Source: Spisula solida
Lineage: Eukaryota; Mollusca; Bivalvia; Venerida; Mactridae
Reading direction: 5' to 3'
Assembly (NCBI GenBank): GCA_947247005.1
Contig: OX365949.1
Location: forward strand, 21,271,130 to 21,335,129
Length of the DNA stretch: 64,000 nucleotides
Made by a program: the position numbers and the translations under genes. Shown here piece by piece: positions 1-12,000 of the stretch. The first letter of the stretch is position 1, and each line of letters starts with the position of its first letter. The notes below the pieces were generated by a model, which was given only the letters and a program-made list of their open reading frames with translations, was not told the origin of the DNA and did not search any database.

Positions 1-325
1 CTTCGAAAACAAAAATAGCCGTAAGTATTTTATTTCTATACCGATTTCTAAAAAATAGACACCAGTCTTAGGAAAAAATGTAAGCTATATGGGAAATGTA
101 TCCCTTTCAGCCGCTAGGCCTCTTCTCCAACCCCCCCCCCGCGACAACTTGGAAAAGTAGACGGCTTGAAACTCCAAAGTTTTCACAGGGTGTTGAAAAA
201 AATTCCCCAGCTCCTGAAAAGGGTGCTGTATTTCGTGGGAAGCATATAATTGTTCTCTTAGACCGAAGTATGATTCACATGAATCGATAAAGAAATAAAA
301 TACTTACGGCTGGTTTTTTCGAAGC
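1..325. mobile_element. TIR element (MITE-like), copy 1, at the window edge
   Basis: Inverted ends: AGCCGTAAGTATTTTATTTC near 16 and its complement GAAATAAAATACTTACGGCT near 292-311, extending outward to the CTTCGAAAA/TTTTCGAAG pair. The left end may lie outside the window. Related to the element at 45929-46351. Confidence 0.7.
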
Positions 326-339
326 GAAGCAAATTTCGT

Positions 340-560
340 CTCGGGTTTGTATATCGACACTGTATTAACAGTCATACAAAATTTATAAAAGATACTAGTA
401 GTTAAAATACCAGGCAGGGAACGCAGCACTAACGTGAAACAACCGAGACAAACACGGACAACGATTACATGGCACAATGCCCACACACAGCTGACTTAGA
501 AAATGAACCCAATCGCCGAAAGTCCAAGTTTCAACTGTCACAAAGTGCATTTCGTGTTAT
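340..560 (+). repeat. Dispersed repeat, family with ACATGGCACAATGCCCA
   Basis: Shares GGCAGGGA..GCA..ACTAA, ATTACATGGCACAATGCCCA and ATGAAC with 2860-3020. Related sequence in reverse is seen near 1530-1710, 16247-16420 and 18480-18620. Nature unknown; possibly a SINE or LINE 3' part. Confidence 0.55.
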
Positions 561-1080
561 GTTGTTTCTTTTGAGTAGTTCATTCACTGACCGATATGTT
601 ATTTTTCTTTTAAAGTGCACACATTTTTCAGCCAATGATCAAAAGCATTGTCTAACCAAACCGTGTTTTGCTTTCAAACTATTACAATAAAGTCTTATGT
701 AAACGACATGATATTTAGTTACTCAAACATCAGTGACATTCTATTATGGTTCTGATATTTTCATTTATTTAATCATATCAGGCTTCCTGTCCCTCTTCCT
801 GGTCATGCAACACTAATAGTAGGATTTCCAATCAAAGCATTTGATCTCAGACCGAACAAGAATTAGTGATGACAGCATTTCCTGTGGATACATTTTCTTG
901 CTTACTAGTATGTAAAACCATAATTATGTTCTGTGTGTCTGTTTTTGTTTGTACTTATAGTAACTTATCTTGATGATTTTTATTTACTTTGAACAGTAAA
1001 TGTAAGACATCTCATTAGTATGTTTCAACGGTCACAAAAAACAAGAGTCGATGTCCATGCTTTATGACATTTTAACAGCT
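561..1080. other. Intergenic, nothing recognised
   Basis: AT-rich sequence with no convincing exon, RNA gene or repeat by eye. Confidence 0.5.
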
Positions 1081-1084
1081 AAAA

Positions 1085-1545
1085 CTAGGTACAACATGTA
1101 TTTCAGTCGTTTGACAGCTGAAACTAGGTGTTTCAGGACCTTTTGACAGCTGAAAATAGGTATTTCAACCTTTTAAACAGCTGAAATTAGGTCATTCAGC
1201 CTTTAATAAATGAAACTAGGTCATTCAGCTTGCTATAGCTAAAACTAGATAGTTCAGCATTTTTTACAGCTGAAACTAGACCATTCAGCCTTTTATAGCT
1301 GAAACTAGGTCATTCAGCCTTTTATAGCTGAAACTAGGTCATTTGTACTTGGTGTTTCGACATTTTGACAGAAACTAGGTATTTCGGCTTTTTGGACAAC
1401 TAAAATTATGTAGTTTAGTGTTTTTGACAGCTAAACCTAGATATTTAAGCTTTTTTACAGCTTAAACTATGTCGTACCGCCTTTTTTATAGTTGATACTA
1501 GGTCTTTCAGCTTTTTGACAGCTGAAACTTGGGCTTTCATCGGTT
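1085..1545 (+). repeat. Degenerate minisatellite, ACAGCTGAAACTAGGT core
   Basis: About 13 diverged units of roughly 30-40 bases built on TTTTxACAGCTGAAACTAGG followed by TATTTCAG or TCATTCAGCC. CAGCTG palindromes recur. The spacing is irregular, so the array looks old. Confidence 0.8.
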
Positions 1546-1710
1546 CATTTTTTCGTTCGGTTGTGTGTTGGTCATTGTGTCGTGTTATTGTTGTATATGA
1601 TGTTTTTATGTTTTCTCTGCTCGGCTGTTTAAGTTGAATGCTACCTTCCCTGTCCGAGATTCTATTATCTTTTTGTCATCCTGTTTAATGCTCCTTAATG
1701 TCTCCTTCAA
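1530..1710 (-). repeat. Dispersed repeat copy
   Basis: TTTTTTCGTTCGGTTGTGTG followed by GCTCGGC and TTAAGTTGA matches 16277-16380 in the same orientation, and the reverse complement of the family at 340-560 and 2860-3020. Confidence 0.55.
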
Positions 1711-2779
1711 TATTAATGGTTCTAATGTTTTCGATTGTCTGTAATGATATATCTTCTCCACCCTAGCAAGTGGTTTCTTGTTTTTGTCAAATGGTTTGAA
1801 AGTTTCCCCTTGGTTTAATTGCCTTTCTATGCGAATACTCAGACTGGAGGGCGTGGTGCATTTTTCTAATTTACCAGGAGCCGGTTGTCTAACCAAACTG
1901 CTACCGAGCGCTCGATGGCGCTATGCTTGGTTTAGGGCTTGCTTCAAAAAATTGTTACGCATCGGATGAAGCGAGACATTTATATGCTACGGTCAAGCGA
2001 CTGTGGTTATATATCAGACCGTCGCACAGCAAAGCGATACTAAGCGCTACCGAAACGGATTCTTTGCGTAAGAAAGCGCTTGGTAGCGCTCGCCTACAAA
2101 GAGCTGGCAAACGGTTTGCTATCGGCGAACACTGTTCGCTGGTAGCCTTAGTTAGACAACGGGTTCCAGCTAATGGGCCCCTTACATATTTCTCTGCTAA
2201 CCCGTGTAATGTAGCATGAAGTATACGACGGGTGCTAAATGTGTGGGTACTGTTTTATCACAGCTTGTACGGAAATCTTAAATGTATGCTCAAATGTCTT
2301 CGTATAAAAATTCTTGGAACAGGCATAATAGACACGTGAGCTACAACATTTGATGACGTCACATAAGTGACATCCATTTTCGTTTCATGATAAACGTATA
2401 TTTGATGACGTCACATAAGTGACATTCATGTTTCGTGTTTAATTTGACATGGACAAATCAGGACGAAGTTAGGTTTGAATGTTTGTACTTTAAGCATACG
2501 AGATAGTATACCAAATTTGAGAGGTATTTGCATTGTTGGCGGCCATCTTGTCGGTCGGCTTGGCGGTCATCTTGAATATTTCAACATGCTCAATGATGAC
2601 AATGTTGCATCATTCATTTGTCATGGTAGAAACATGTAATAGAAACCATTTTCAGCAAACATATTTTGTGGGCACTAGTTTGTGTACAGGTAGTGCAATG
2701 GAGACCAAGACTCCCAATCACACTACAGAAAAAATACATCTCATGCTGTTGCCCTTCATGATTCAAAAACATTCGTTAA
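1711..2779. other. Intergenic, paired CRE-type sites, otherwise unassigned
   Basis: No exon supported. A 25-base segment, TTTGATGACGTCACATAAGT plus GACAT, occurs at about 2348 and again at about 2401; each copy contains the palindrome TGACGTCA, the consensus cAMP-response element. Regulatory activity is not shown. Confidence 0.4.
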
Positions 2780-3020
2780 TTCGTTACACCAGTCCTCGGT
2801 GGCTGAATAGTTAGAGCGACCGACTCGGGAACAGAGGACTGTGGGGCCATATCTCTTAAAGACAATAAAATATCGGACAGGGAGGTCAACACTAATGTTA
2901 AACAGCCGATCACAGAAAACATAAAAACTACACCCACCACAATTACATGGCACAATGCCCAACATAAAAATGAACAAGAAAATGAACTTAACCGCTGAAA
3001 TTTCAAGTTTCAGCTATCAA
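2780..3020 (+). mobile_element. tRNA-derived SINE-like repeat
   Basis: Opens with a tRNA-like GGTGGCTGAATAGTTAGAGC (A-box region), followed by GACCGACTCGGGA and the dispersed body shared with 340-560. B-box weak. Confidence 0.5.
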
Positions 3021-3334
3021 AAAGTCGTTAGTCCAACTACCAGCTCTCAAGCCGGGACTGACCAAAGTCTATAGAAATGTTACCGGTATACACAAATTGC
3101 TGTATGCTCAGCATTTGAGGGTAGTTCTTGGTAAATGATGGTTAGACCTTTTCCTGGATGAGGTCACTGGGTAGTCTCCATTATGACTAAAATACGGTCG
3201 ACTAGTGGGACTTCAACAAATCCTTACACGATATCACAATGGTTACATAGGGATATAATAAGTGAAGAATTTGTTTCTAATGATTGGTCAACACGCTAAT
3301 AATGATAGTTACGTATAGGTGTAATATATGTTGC

Positions 3335-5125
3335 GTACAACTCTCCAGAACAGCCCTCTGTAGAGCAACAGCCTCTCTATATCAACACCTTCAACCTCTC
3401 AAGAACAGCCCTCTGTTGAGCAACAGCCTCTCTATATCAACACCTTCAACCTCTCAAGAAAAGCCCTCTGTAGAGCAACAGCCTCTCTATATCAACACCT
3501 TCAACCTCTCCAGAACAGCCCTCTGTAGAGCAACAACCTTTCTATATCAACACCTTCAACCTCTCCAGAACAGCCCTCTGTAGAGCAACAAACTCTCTAT
3601 GTCAACACCTTCAACCTCTCCAGAACAGCCCTCTGTAGAGCAACAGCCTCCCTATATCAACACCTTCAACCTCTCCAGAACAGCCCTTTGTAGAGCAACA
3701 GCCTCTCTATATCAACACCTTCAACCTCTCCAGAACAGCCCTCTGTAGAGCAACAGCCTCTCTATATCAACACCTTCAACCTCTCCAGAACAGCCCTCTG
3801 TAGAGCAACAACCTCTCTATATCAACACCTTCAACCTCTCCAGAACAGCCCTCTGTAGAGCAACAGCCTCTCTATATCAACACCTTCAACCTCTCCAGAA
3901 CAGCCCTCTGTAGAGCAACAGCCTCTCTATATCAACACCTTCAACCTCTCCAGAACAGCCCTCTGTAGAGCAACGAACTCACTATATCAACACCTTCAAC
4001 CTCTCCAAAACAGCCCTCTGTAGAGCAACAGCCTCTATATATAAACACATTCAACCTCTCCAGAACAGCTCTCTGTAGAGCAACAACCTCTCTATATCAA
4101 CATAACAGCCCTCTGTACAGCAATGACCTCTCTATATCAACACCTTCAACCTCTCCAGAACAGCCCTCTGTAGGGCAACAGCCTCTCTAAATCAACATAA
4201 CAGCCCTCTGTACAGCAACGACCTCTCTATATCAACACCTTCAACCTCTTCAGAACAGCCCTCTGTAGGGCAACAGCCTCTCTATATCAACACCTTCAAC
4301 CTCTCCAGAACAGCCCTCTGTAGGGCAACAGCCTCTCTATATCAACACCTTCAACCTCTCCAGAACAACCCTCTGTAGGGCAACAGCCTCTCTATATCAA
4401 CACCTTCAACCTCTCCATAACAGCCCTCTGTATAGCAACAGCCTCTCTATATCAACACCTTTAACCTCTCCATAACAGCCCTCTGTAGAGCAACAACCTC
4501 TCTATATCAACACCTTCAACCTCTCCAGAACAGCCCTCTGTAGAGCAACGACCTCTCTATATCAACACCTTCAACCTCTCCAGAACAGCCACTTGTAGAG
4601 CAACGACCTCTCTATATCAACACCTTCAACCTCTCTATAACAGCCCTCTGTAGAGCAACGACCTCTCTATATCAACACCTTCAACCTCTCCAGAACAGCC
4701 CTCTGTAGAGCAACGACCTCTCTATATCAACACCTTCAACCTCTCCATAACAGCCCTCTGTAGAGCAACGACCTCTCCATATCAACACCTTCAACCTCTC
4801 CATAACAGCCCTCTGTAGAGCAACGACCTCTCTATATCAACACCTTCAACCTCTCCATAACAGCCCTCTGTAGAGCAACGACCTCTCTATATCGACACCC
4901 TCAACCTCTCCAGAACAGCCCTCTGTAGAGCAACAACCTCTCTATATCAACACATTGAACTCTCCAAAACAGCCCTCTGTAGAGCAACAGTCTCAATATA
5001 TAAACACCTTCAACCTCTCCATAACAGCCATCTGTAGAGCAACGACCTCTCTATATCAACACCTTCAACCTCTCCATAACAGCCCTCTGTAGGGCAACAG
5101 CCTCTCTATATCAACACCTTCAATA
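3335..5125 (+). repeat. 55-bp minisatellite, about 32 copies
   Basis: Unit AGCAACAGCCTCTCTATATC + AACACCTTCAACCTCTCCAG + AACAGCCCTCTGTAG. The period of 55 bases was checked at 3361 and 3416. Copies vary by point changes (GCAACA/GCAACG, CCAGAA/CCATAA) and a few are shortened. The unit is C/T-rich on the plus strand. Open frames across it are by-products. Confidence 0.95.
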
Positions 5126-5259
5126 TTTCCCTAAGCTGATAAATTGTATTTACTATAAATTTAACCTCTATATAGGAACAACCTCTGTGCAGCGGCCAAT
5201 ATTTGCAGCGCAGCTCTCAAGGGGTGTTGCATTGTGTTTCAAACTTAGTTTTTTTGTGT

Positions 5260-5895
5260 ATTTGCATATTTGACCATATTTGATTAGACAGGAACTATTT
5301 ACATATTTGACCATATTTGTTTGGACAGGAACTATTTACATACTTGACCATATTTGTTTAGACAGGAACTATTTACATATCTGACCATATTTGTTTAGAC
5401 AGGAACTATTTACATATCTGACCATATTTGTTTAGACAGGAACTATTTACATATTTGACCATATTTGTTTAGACAGGAACTATTTACATATTTGACCATA
5501 TTTGTTTAGACAGGAACTATTTACATATTTGACCATATTTGTAAGGACAGGAACTATTTACATATTTGACCATATTTGTTTGGACAGGAACTATTTACAT
5601 ATTTGACCATATTTGTTACGACAGGAACTATTCACATATTTGACCATATTTGTTTAGACATGAACTATTTACATATTTGACCATATTTGTTTGGACAGGA
5701 ACTATTTACATATTTGACCATATTTGTTTAGACAGGAACTATTTACATATTTGACCATATTTGTTTAGACAGGAACTATTTACATATTTGACCATATTTG
5801 TTTAGACAGGAACAATTTACATAGTTGACCATATTTGTTTAGACAGGAACTATTTACATTTTTGACCATATTTGTTTAGACAGGAACTATTTACA
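5260..5895 (+). repeat. 37-bp minisatellite, about 17 copies, ending at exon 1
   Basis: Unit ACATATTTGACCATATTTGT + TTAGACAGGAACTATTT. The last unit runs straight into the first recognised exon of the cadherin-like gene, and each unit carries TTTGTTTAGACAG, which resembles a splice acceptor. Confidence 0.95.
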
Positions 5896-5899
5896 AAAG

Positions 5900-6056
5900 G
5901 ATGATGCACCGTATTCCTTTACATGTTGCGGTACAATACGAGAATGGAAAATACACATACGGAACCCGGGTACCATCAGGTTACAAGCATGGAGGCTGGA
6001 TACCGGTACTGGGTTATATGAACTGTTGGGTGAAAACGTGTACTCATACTCAGCTG
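5900..6056 (+). CDS. Cadherin-like gene, first recognised exon (N-terminal domain)
   Basis: Reads DDAPYSFTCCGTIREWKIHI and continues to a donor at GTATGT, ending in phase 1, which joins exon 2 in frame. It opens a beta-rich domain with an adjacent cysteine pair that I cannot assign to a named family. The acceptor is either AAAAG at 5899 or GACAG at 5883; the latter lies in the last unit of the adjoining 37-bp array and also leaves an open frame. A reading from the internal ATG at 5901 is a shadow frame. Confidence 0.75.
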
Positions 6057-9000
6057 GTATGTTCCTTTAATATACTGCAAACTCATTATTTTTCGAGGGA
6101 GTTGAATTTTCGTGGATTTCGTTGTCTAATCTAATCCCCACGATTTATCGAATTCCCAAATTCAGAACATAGGTTTACCTTTTATGTTTTGTTATCGAAG
6201 AAATTGTGATCCCATGAAAATGCATTTTATCAAAATCCACGAATTTCAATACCCATGAAAATATGTGATTTTACAGTACATGTAGTGTATTATGTTTTAT
6301 CATGTTTCTATGGAAACGCTGTGTTATGTTTCAGACATTTTAAAGCGTATATAAGAGACGACATGCATAATTTTATTAGTGCAAAGCAGTGGCCTGTATA
6401 TTGTGTGCGTGCTATTGAGATTTAGAGGTCCTGGGTTCGATCTCAGTGTGCGTGCTATTGAGATCTAGAGGTCCTGGGTTCGATCTCAGTGTGCGTGCTA
6501 TTGAGATCTAGAGGTCCTGGGTTCGATCTCAGTTTGCGTGCTATTGGGATCAATGGGTCCTGGGTTCGATCTCAGTGTGCGTGCTATTGAGATCTAGAGG
6601 TCCTGGGTTCGATCTCAGTTTGCGTGCTATTGAGATTTGGTGGTCCTGGGTTCGATCCCAGTGTACGTGCTATTGAGATCTAGAGGTCCTGGGTTCGATC
6701 TCAGTTTGCGTGCTATTGAGATTTGGTTGTCCTGGGTTCGATCTCAGTGTGCGTGCTATTGAGATCTAGAGGTCCTGGGTTCGATCGCAGTTTGCGTGCT
6801 ATTGAGATTTGGTGGTCCTGGGTTCGATCCCAGTGTACGTGCTATTGAGATCTAGAGGTCCTGGGTTCGATCTCAGTTTGCGTGCTATTGAGATTTGGTG
6901 GTCCTGGGTTCGATCTCAGTGTGCGTGCTATTGAGATCTAGAGGTCCTGGGTTCGATCTCAGTTTGCGTGCTATTGAGATTTGGTGGTCCTGGGTTCGAT
7001 CCCAGTGTACGTGCTATTGAGATCAATGGGTCCTGGGTTCGATCTCGATGTGCGTGCTGTTAAGATTTAGAGGTCCTGGTTTCGATCTCAGTGTGCGTGC
7101 TATTGAGATTAAGAGGTCCTAGGTTCGATCTCAGTTTGCGTGCTATTGAGATTTAGTGGTCCTGGGTTCGATCTCTGTCTGCATGCTATTGAGATCTAGA
7201 GGTCCTGGGTTCGATCTCAGTTTGCGTGCTATTGAGATTTAGTGGTCCTGCGTTCGATCTCTGTCTGCATGCTATTGGGATCTAGAGGTCCTGGGTTCGA
7301 TCTCGGTGTGCGTGCTATTGAGATCTAGAGGTCCTGGGTTCGATCTCAGTTTGCGTGCTATTGAGATCTAGAGGTCCTGGGTTCGATCTCAGTTTGCGTG
7401 CTATTGAGATTTAGTGGTCCTGGGTTCGATCTCGGTGTGTGTGCTATTGAGATAAATGGGTCCTGGGTTCGATCTCAGTGTGCATGCTATTGAGATCGGG
7501 AGATCCTGGATTCGATCTCAGTGTGCATGCTATTGAGATCAAGAGGTCCTGGGTTCGATCTCAGTGTGCATGCCTTACTGTCACGATACAGCACTCGAAC
7601 GCCGACTCTACGTTTTAAAAATCGGTGTATGTCTATCGTTTTGTGCGTTGCTATAGAAATAAGTTTACTTATTTATTGTAAATAAGGGTAGTCTCAATCC
7701 AAGCACTTCTCGTTTGTTTCAGGTGAGATAAACGCGAACCATGGTGAAACTGTAACACAAAATGCTAGAATATCAATACAAGATGGAGATCTCATAGGCT
7801 GGTAAGTCTATATCACACTGACATCTGTTGATACTTATACCCTTGCCACAAAAAAGAAACGTCTACACTAAAACGTATATAATATACATTTTTACAGCCT
7901 TTTTTGGGGGGCAGTTATAACTCAGTAACTATGTACAGTAAAACTTCGTTATCTCGAGCAGTGATCGGGACAAGGTAAATGCTCGACATAAACCGGGTGC
8001 TCGTAATAATGATGCTCGACATAGGACGGGTGCTCGTAATAATTATGCTCGACATAAACCGGGTGCTCGTAATAATGATGCTCGACATAAACCGGGTGCT
8101 CGTAATAATGATGCTCGACATAGGACGGGTGCTCGTAATAATTATGCTCGACATAAACCGGGTGCTCGTAATAATGATGCTCGACATAAACCGGGTGCTC
8201 GTAATAATGATGCTCGACATAGGACGGGTGCTCGTAATAATTATGCTCGACATAAACCGGGTGCTCGTAATAATGATGCTCGACATAAACCGGGTGCTCG
8301 TAATAATGATGCTCGACATAAACCGGGTGCTCGTAATAATGACGATCGATATACAGGTGTATTACAATGTACAGTATATTTAGCAACTTCGCCGGGACTT
8401 AGAAATTTGCTCGACATAGGACGGGTGCTCGTAATATTGGTGCTCGACATAACGAGGTTTTACTGTACTACTTTTCTTTTTTTTTGCTGAGGATATGAAA
8501 CAGCCTTTGTTACCAAGATTGATAGCAATACTGTAAATTGAAGCTTACAACTGCCATCAAGCGCGTGCATATTTCCTTTTATTCTTCTCATTCAGCCAAA
8601 TCCAGGAGGAACGCTGGTTACATATCCACGTCAGTTTAATGCATTTGCAAGCTTCAGCTAGTCATAATACATTTACTGTTGATTTTGTAGTTAGTAATAA
8701 GGGATGTTTCTTTTAGCCAGCAAATATGGTGTACTTATTGAGTTCTATCAGGTTTAAAACAACCACTATATTATAGTAGATGTTCATTTTTTGTCTGGTA
8801 TATATATACATGTATAATTATAAAGGACCGCGGTCGTGTTCCAGTGGTTAATGAGCTGGATTCGTAATCCGGTGATCCAGATTCGATTCTTGGTCGATGT
8901 AGCTTATAATCATATGAAACAACTATGTTGATTTTCCTCCACATGTGGAGAAGTTGGTGCTTCCTTGTGAAAGTTATTACTGGTTATGGTACGGTCCTGG

Positions 9001-12000
9001 CCATGATCTCCCGAAGCCTATCAAGTAGAAATCTCAACTCAAATTGAGATTTTGCTAAAACCAGAGTTGGAATTAGAGCTAAATCTGAAGTTCAAGCTCT
9101 TGGACATTTACATTAATAAAATCAGAATATCATTTTTGTTTAGTGATGATAATTTTGAGTTCAGCCTCGCATGGAAATTACTACAAAATCAAATTTCAAT
9201 ATTTGAGATGAGATTTATCTCAAATTGAGATTCTTCGGGAGATCGGGATCTTGCCCCGACCTCCCGAAATATATCAGGTAGAAATCTCATCTCAGATTGA
9301 GAGTTTGATCAAAATACAGTCTAAATTTGAGATAAATTTTAAGTTTGAGCTCTTTAAATTTTACTATAATTATCTAAGAATAATGTCTTCTGTTTTGAGA
9401 TGGGAATTTGAGTCTAACCTGCCTGGGAAAAAACCGAAACGACACATGTCAATTTGAGATGAGATTTAGCTCAGATTGAGATGTTTAGAGAGATCGGGGT
9501 CTGGTTTAGTAAATCAATCGCCGTATATCACAAATTTGAGAAACGGTGTTTAACCGGAATGAACGAAACAAGCATGTACAAAAATATATATAAATTATTA
9601 TGTAATTAAATCAGTTATTTACAAAAAGGCAACAAAACGCAACAATGATCATACTAAAAGATATAAAATTGTGCATGTTTATCATTTCCATTTTCGGTTA
9701 TGTGCACTTTAAAACATTATTGCACATAAAATAGCACGACAGAGACATGTACTATGTAGTGTAAAATCGCACTTAAAGACAACATCAATACATGTCATAA
9801 GCCAGAAGCAACTGTAACAAACCAACAGAAACAAGAATGAGGCAGCAGAAACGAGAATGTGGCAGAAGAAACAAGAATGCGGCAGAATATGGTAATAGAA
9901 ACAAGAATACGGCAAAGGAAACAAGAATGCGGCAGAAGAAACAAGAATGCTACAAAATGAGGTAGCAAAAACAAGATTGCGACAGAAAAACAAGAATGCG
10001 ATAGAAGAAACAAGAATGCGGCAGAATGCGACAGAAGCAACAAGAATGCGACAGAAAAACAAGAATGCGGTAGAAGAAACAAGAATGCGACAGAATGCGG
10101 TAGAAGAAACTCGGCAGAATGCGGCAGAATAAACAAGAATGTGGTAGACGAAACAAAAATGTGGCAGAATGCGGTAGAAGAAACAAGACGGCGGCAGAAA
10201 AACAAGAATGCGGTAGAAGAAACAAGAATGGGACAGAATGCGGCAGAAGAAACAAGAATGCGGCAGAAGAAACAAGAATGGGACAGAATGTGGCAGAAGA
10301 AACAAGAATGGGACAGAATGCGGCAGAAGAAACAAGAATGCGGCATAAGAAACAAGAATGCGACAGAATGTGGCAAAAGAAACAAGAATGCGGCAGAAGA
10401 AACAAGAATGGGACAGAATGTGGCAGAAGAAACAAGAATGGGACAGAATGCGGCAGAAGAAACAAGAATGCGGCAGAAGAAACAAGAATGGGACAGAATG
10501 TGGCAGAAGAAACAAGAATGCGGCAGAAGAAACAAGAATGGGACAGAATGTGGCAGAAGAAACAAGAATGTGGCAGAATTCGGCTGAAGAAACAAGAAGC
10601 CGGCAGAACAAAAAAGAATTCGGCATAATGCGGCAGAATAAACAAGAATGTGACAGACGAAACAAGAATACGGCAGAATGCGGCAGACGAAACAAGAATG
10701 TGGCAGAATGCGGCAGAACAAATAAGAATTTGGCAGAATGCGGCGGAAGAAGCAAGATTGCGACAGAAGAAACAAGAATGATTCTTGAACTGGGACATCC
10801 TCTGAATCATAGACGCTGTTAACTTTGGCCAATGATCTCAAATGACTGGCATTCTTCTGGGGGCCCGCTGTTATTGAAAGCGGTGGCGTCGATAGAAATC
10901 AGCGCGTACAAAACACGCACGTAGTTAGTGACTACTGTTACCCGCAGTGTTTGCTGTAGATAGTGGTGTTCCCCGTCTTTGTTTCTCGGCCTGGTCTGAA
11001 GTTACTATACTATAAACATCTATTCGCAATTTTTCGGCTTTCTCATAGTATTTCCGATTGAACTTTGTCAACATGAAATAGAAATGCATTTTCATTTCTT
11101 TAAATTTTCCAGCATAAAGTGACATAGATACAAACGAATTGATTTGTATACATAAATAACTTCCAGCAAATACCACCTTTCTCAATGTTGGGTATTCTGA
11201 AAACGCACCAGTCTCAAACAAAATGAACTTTAACATCATTGGCCCATGAAGAACCGAAAATGACAACACAATTTTCAAAACAGCCTTTGTCCTGTGGATT
11301 TGCCGATAGCTGACTTTGGCTTGAGACGGAGGTCTGTCGTTAGAAGATACGCTTTCCAGTGCATTTATACATCGTGCGTGTCTCAAAGCAATTCTGTAAA
11401 TGTACGAATAGGATCCAATCACTATTAGTTCATAAATAAGCAGAATGGACGTGATAACGAATCTTGTGACTTTGCTGGCATCGAAAATATCGCAGTCATT
11501 GAACTGCATACGGCAAACGGAGTTCATTCCTGCTATGGTGAATAACATTATTCCAGTGAGATGCAGTGCCCACACCAGCAAAATGATGCACGTCAGGTCG
11601 CATTCTTTACTCCAGATACTGTAAGTCAAGTTATGTTTAATTGCAAGCATTCGGTCAAAGGCCAGAGCTGCTACAGAGGCCCATGTTACCGTTAACAGTG
11701 CACCCACCACGATTGTGCGAGAGACGTGGGTAAAGTCATTATAGTAGCCAAAGACGTACAAGGCAATCTGATGTACGGCAAATGCTAATGCACCTAATAA
11801 ATCACTAAGAATTAAACTGGTTGATAGGTAACGACTTCTATTTGGTATACGTCGGCATTTCTGTAATACTATCAGAACAACTGTTTCCATAGCGACAATA
11901 ACCAAACTGACTAGCAATGTGATGTAATTTCCCGCCAGAATTATTGGTGTAAAGCTTGCAGCATCTGTGACGTGTCTTTCGTCCGAAGTAATGTTTATGT

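Noticed and set aside
2533..2814. Hydrophobic start (LAAILSVGLAVILNISTC) as a signal-peptide exon for the cadherin-like gene
   Set aside because: No ATG at the start, no donor in a suitable phase that could be tied to exon 1, and it overlaps a SINE-like repeat at its end.
3284..3583. 99-residue plus-strand frame
   Set aside because: Translation of the 55-bp minisatellite.
5901..6134. 77-residue frame starting at ATG 5901
   Set aside because: Shadow frame; the frame beginning at 5900 joins exon 2 in phase and has domain character.
6395..7575. CRISPR-like regular array
   Set aside because: No unique spacers between repeats, and the genome is eukaryotic; it is a minisatellite.
7915..8450. Four long frames on both strands (MSSIIITSTRF, YYEHPVYVEH and MLDINRVLVI types)
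   Set aside because: Produced by the 33-bp array, whose period is a multiple of three.
8827..8900. Possible tRNA gene
   Set aside because: tRNA-like, but the arms are imperfect and it is the head of a SINE.
9709..10841. Overlapping minus-strand frames of 286-348 residues rich in Phe, Leu, Ser and His, and plus-strand frames rich in Arg, Asn, Lys and Glu
   Set aside because: All are translations of the purine minisatellite in different frames; none has a domain or non-repeat core.
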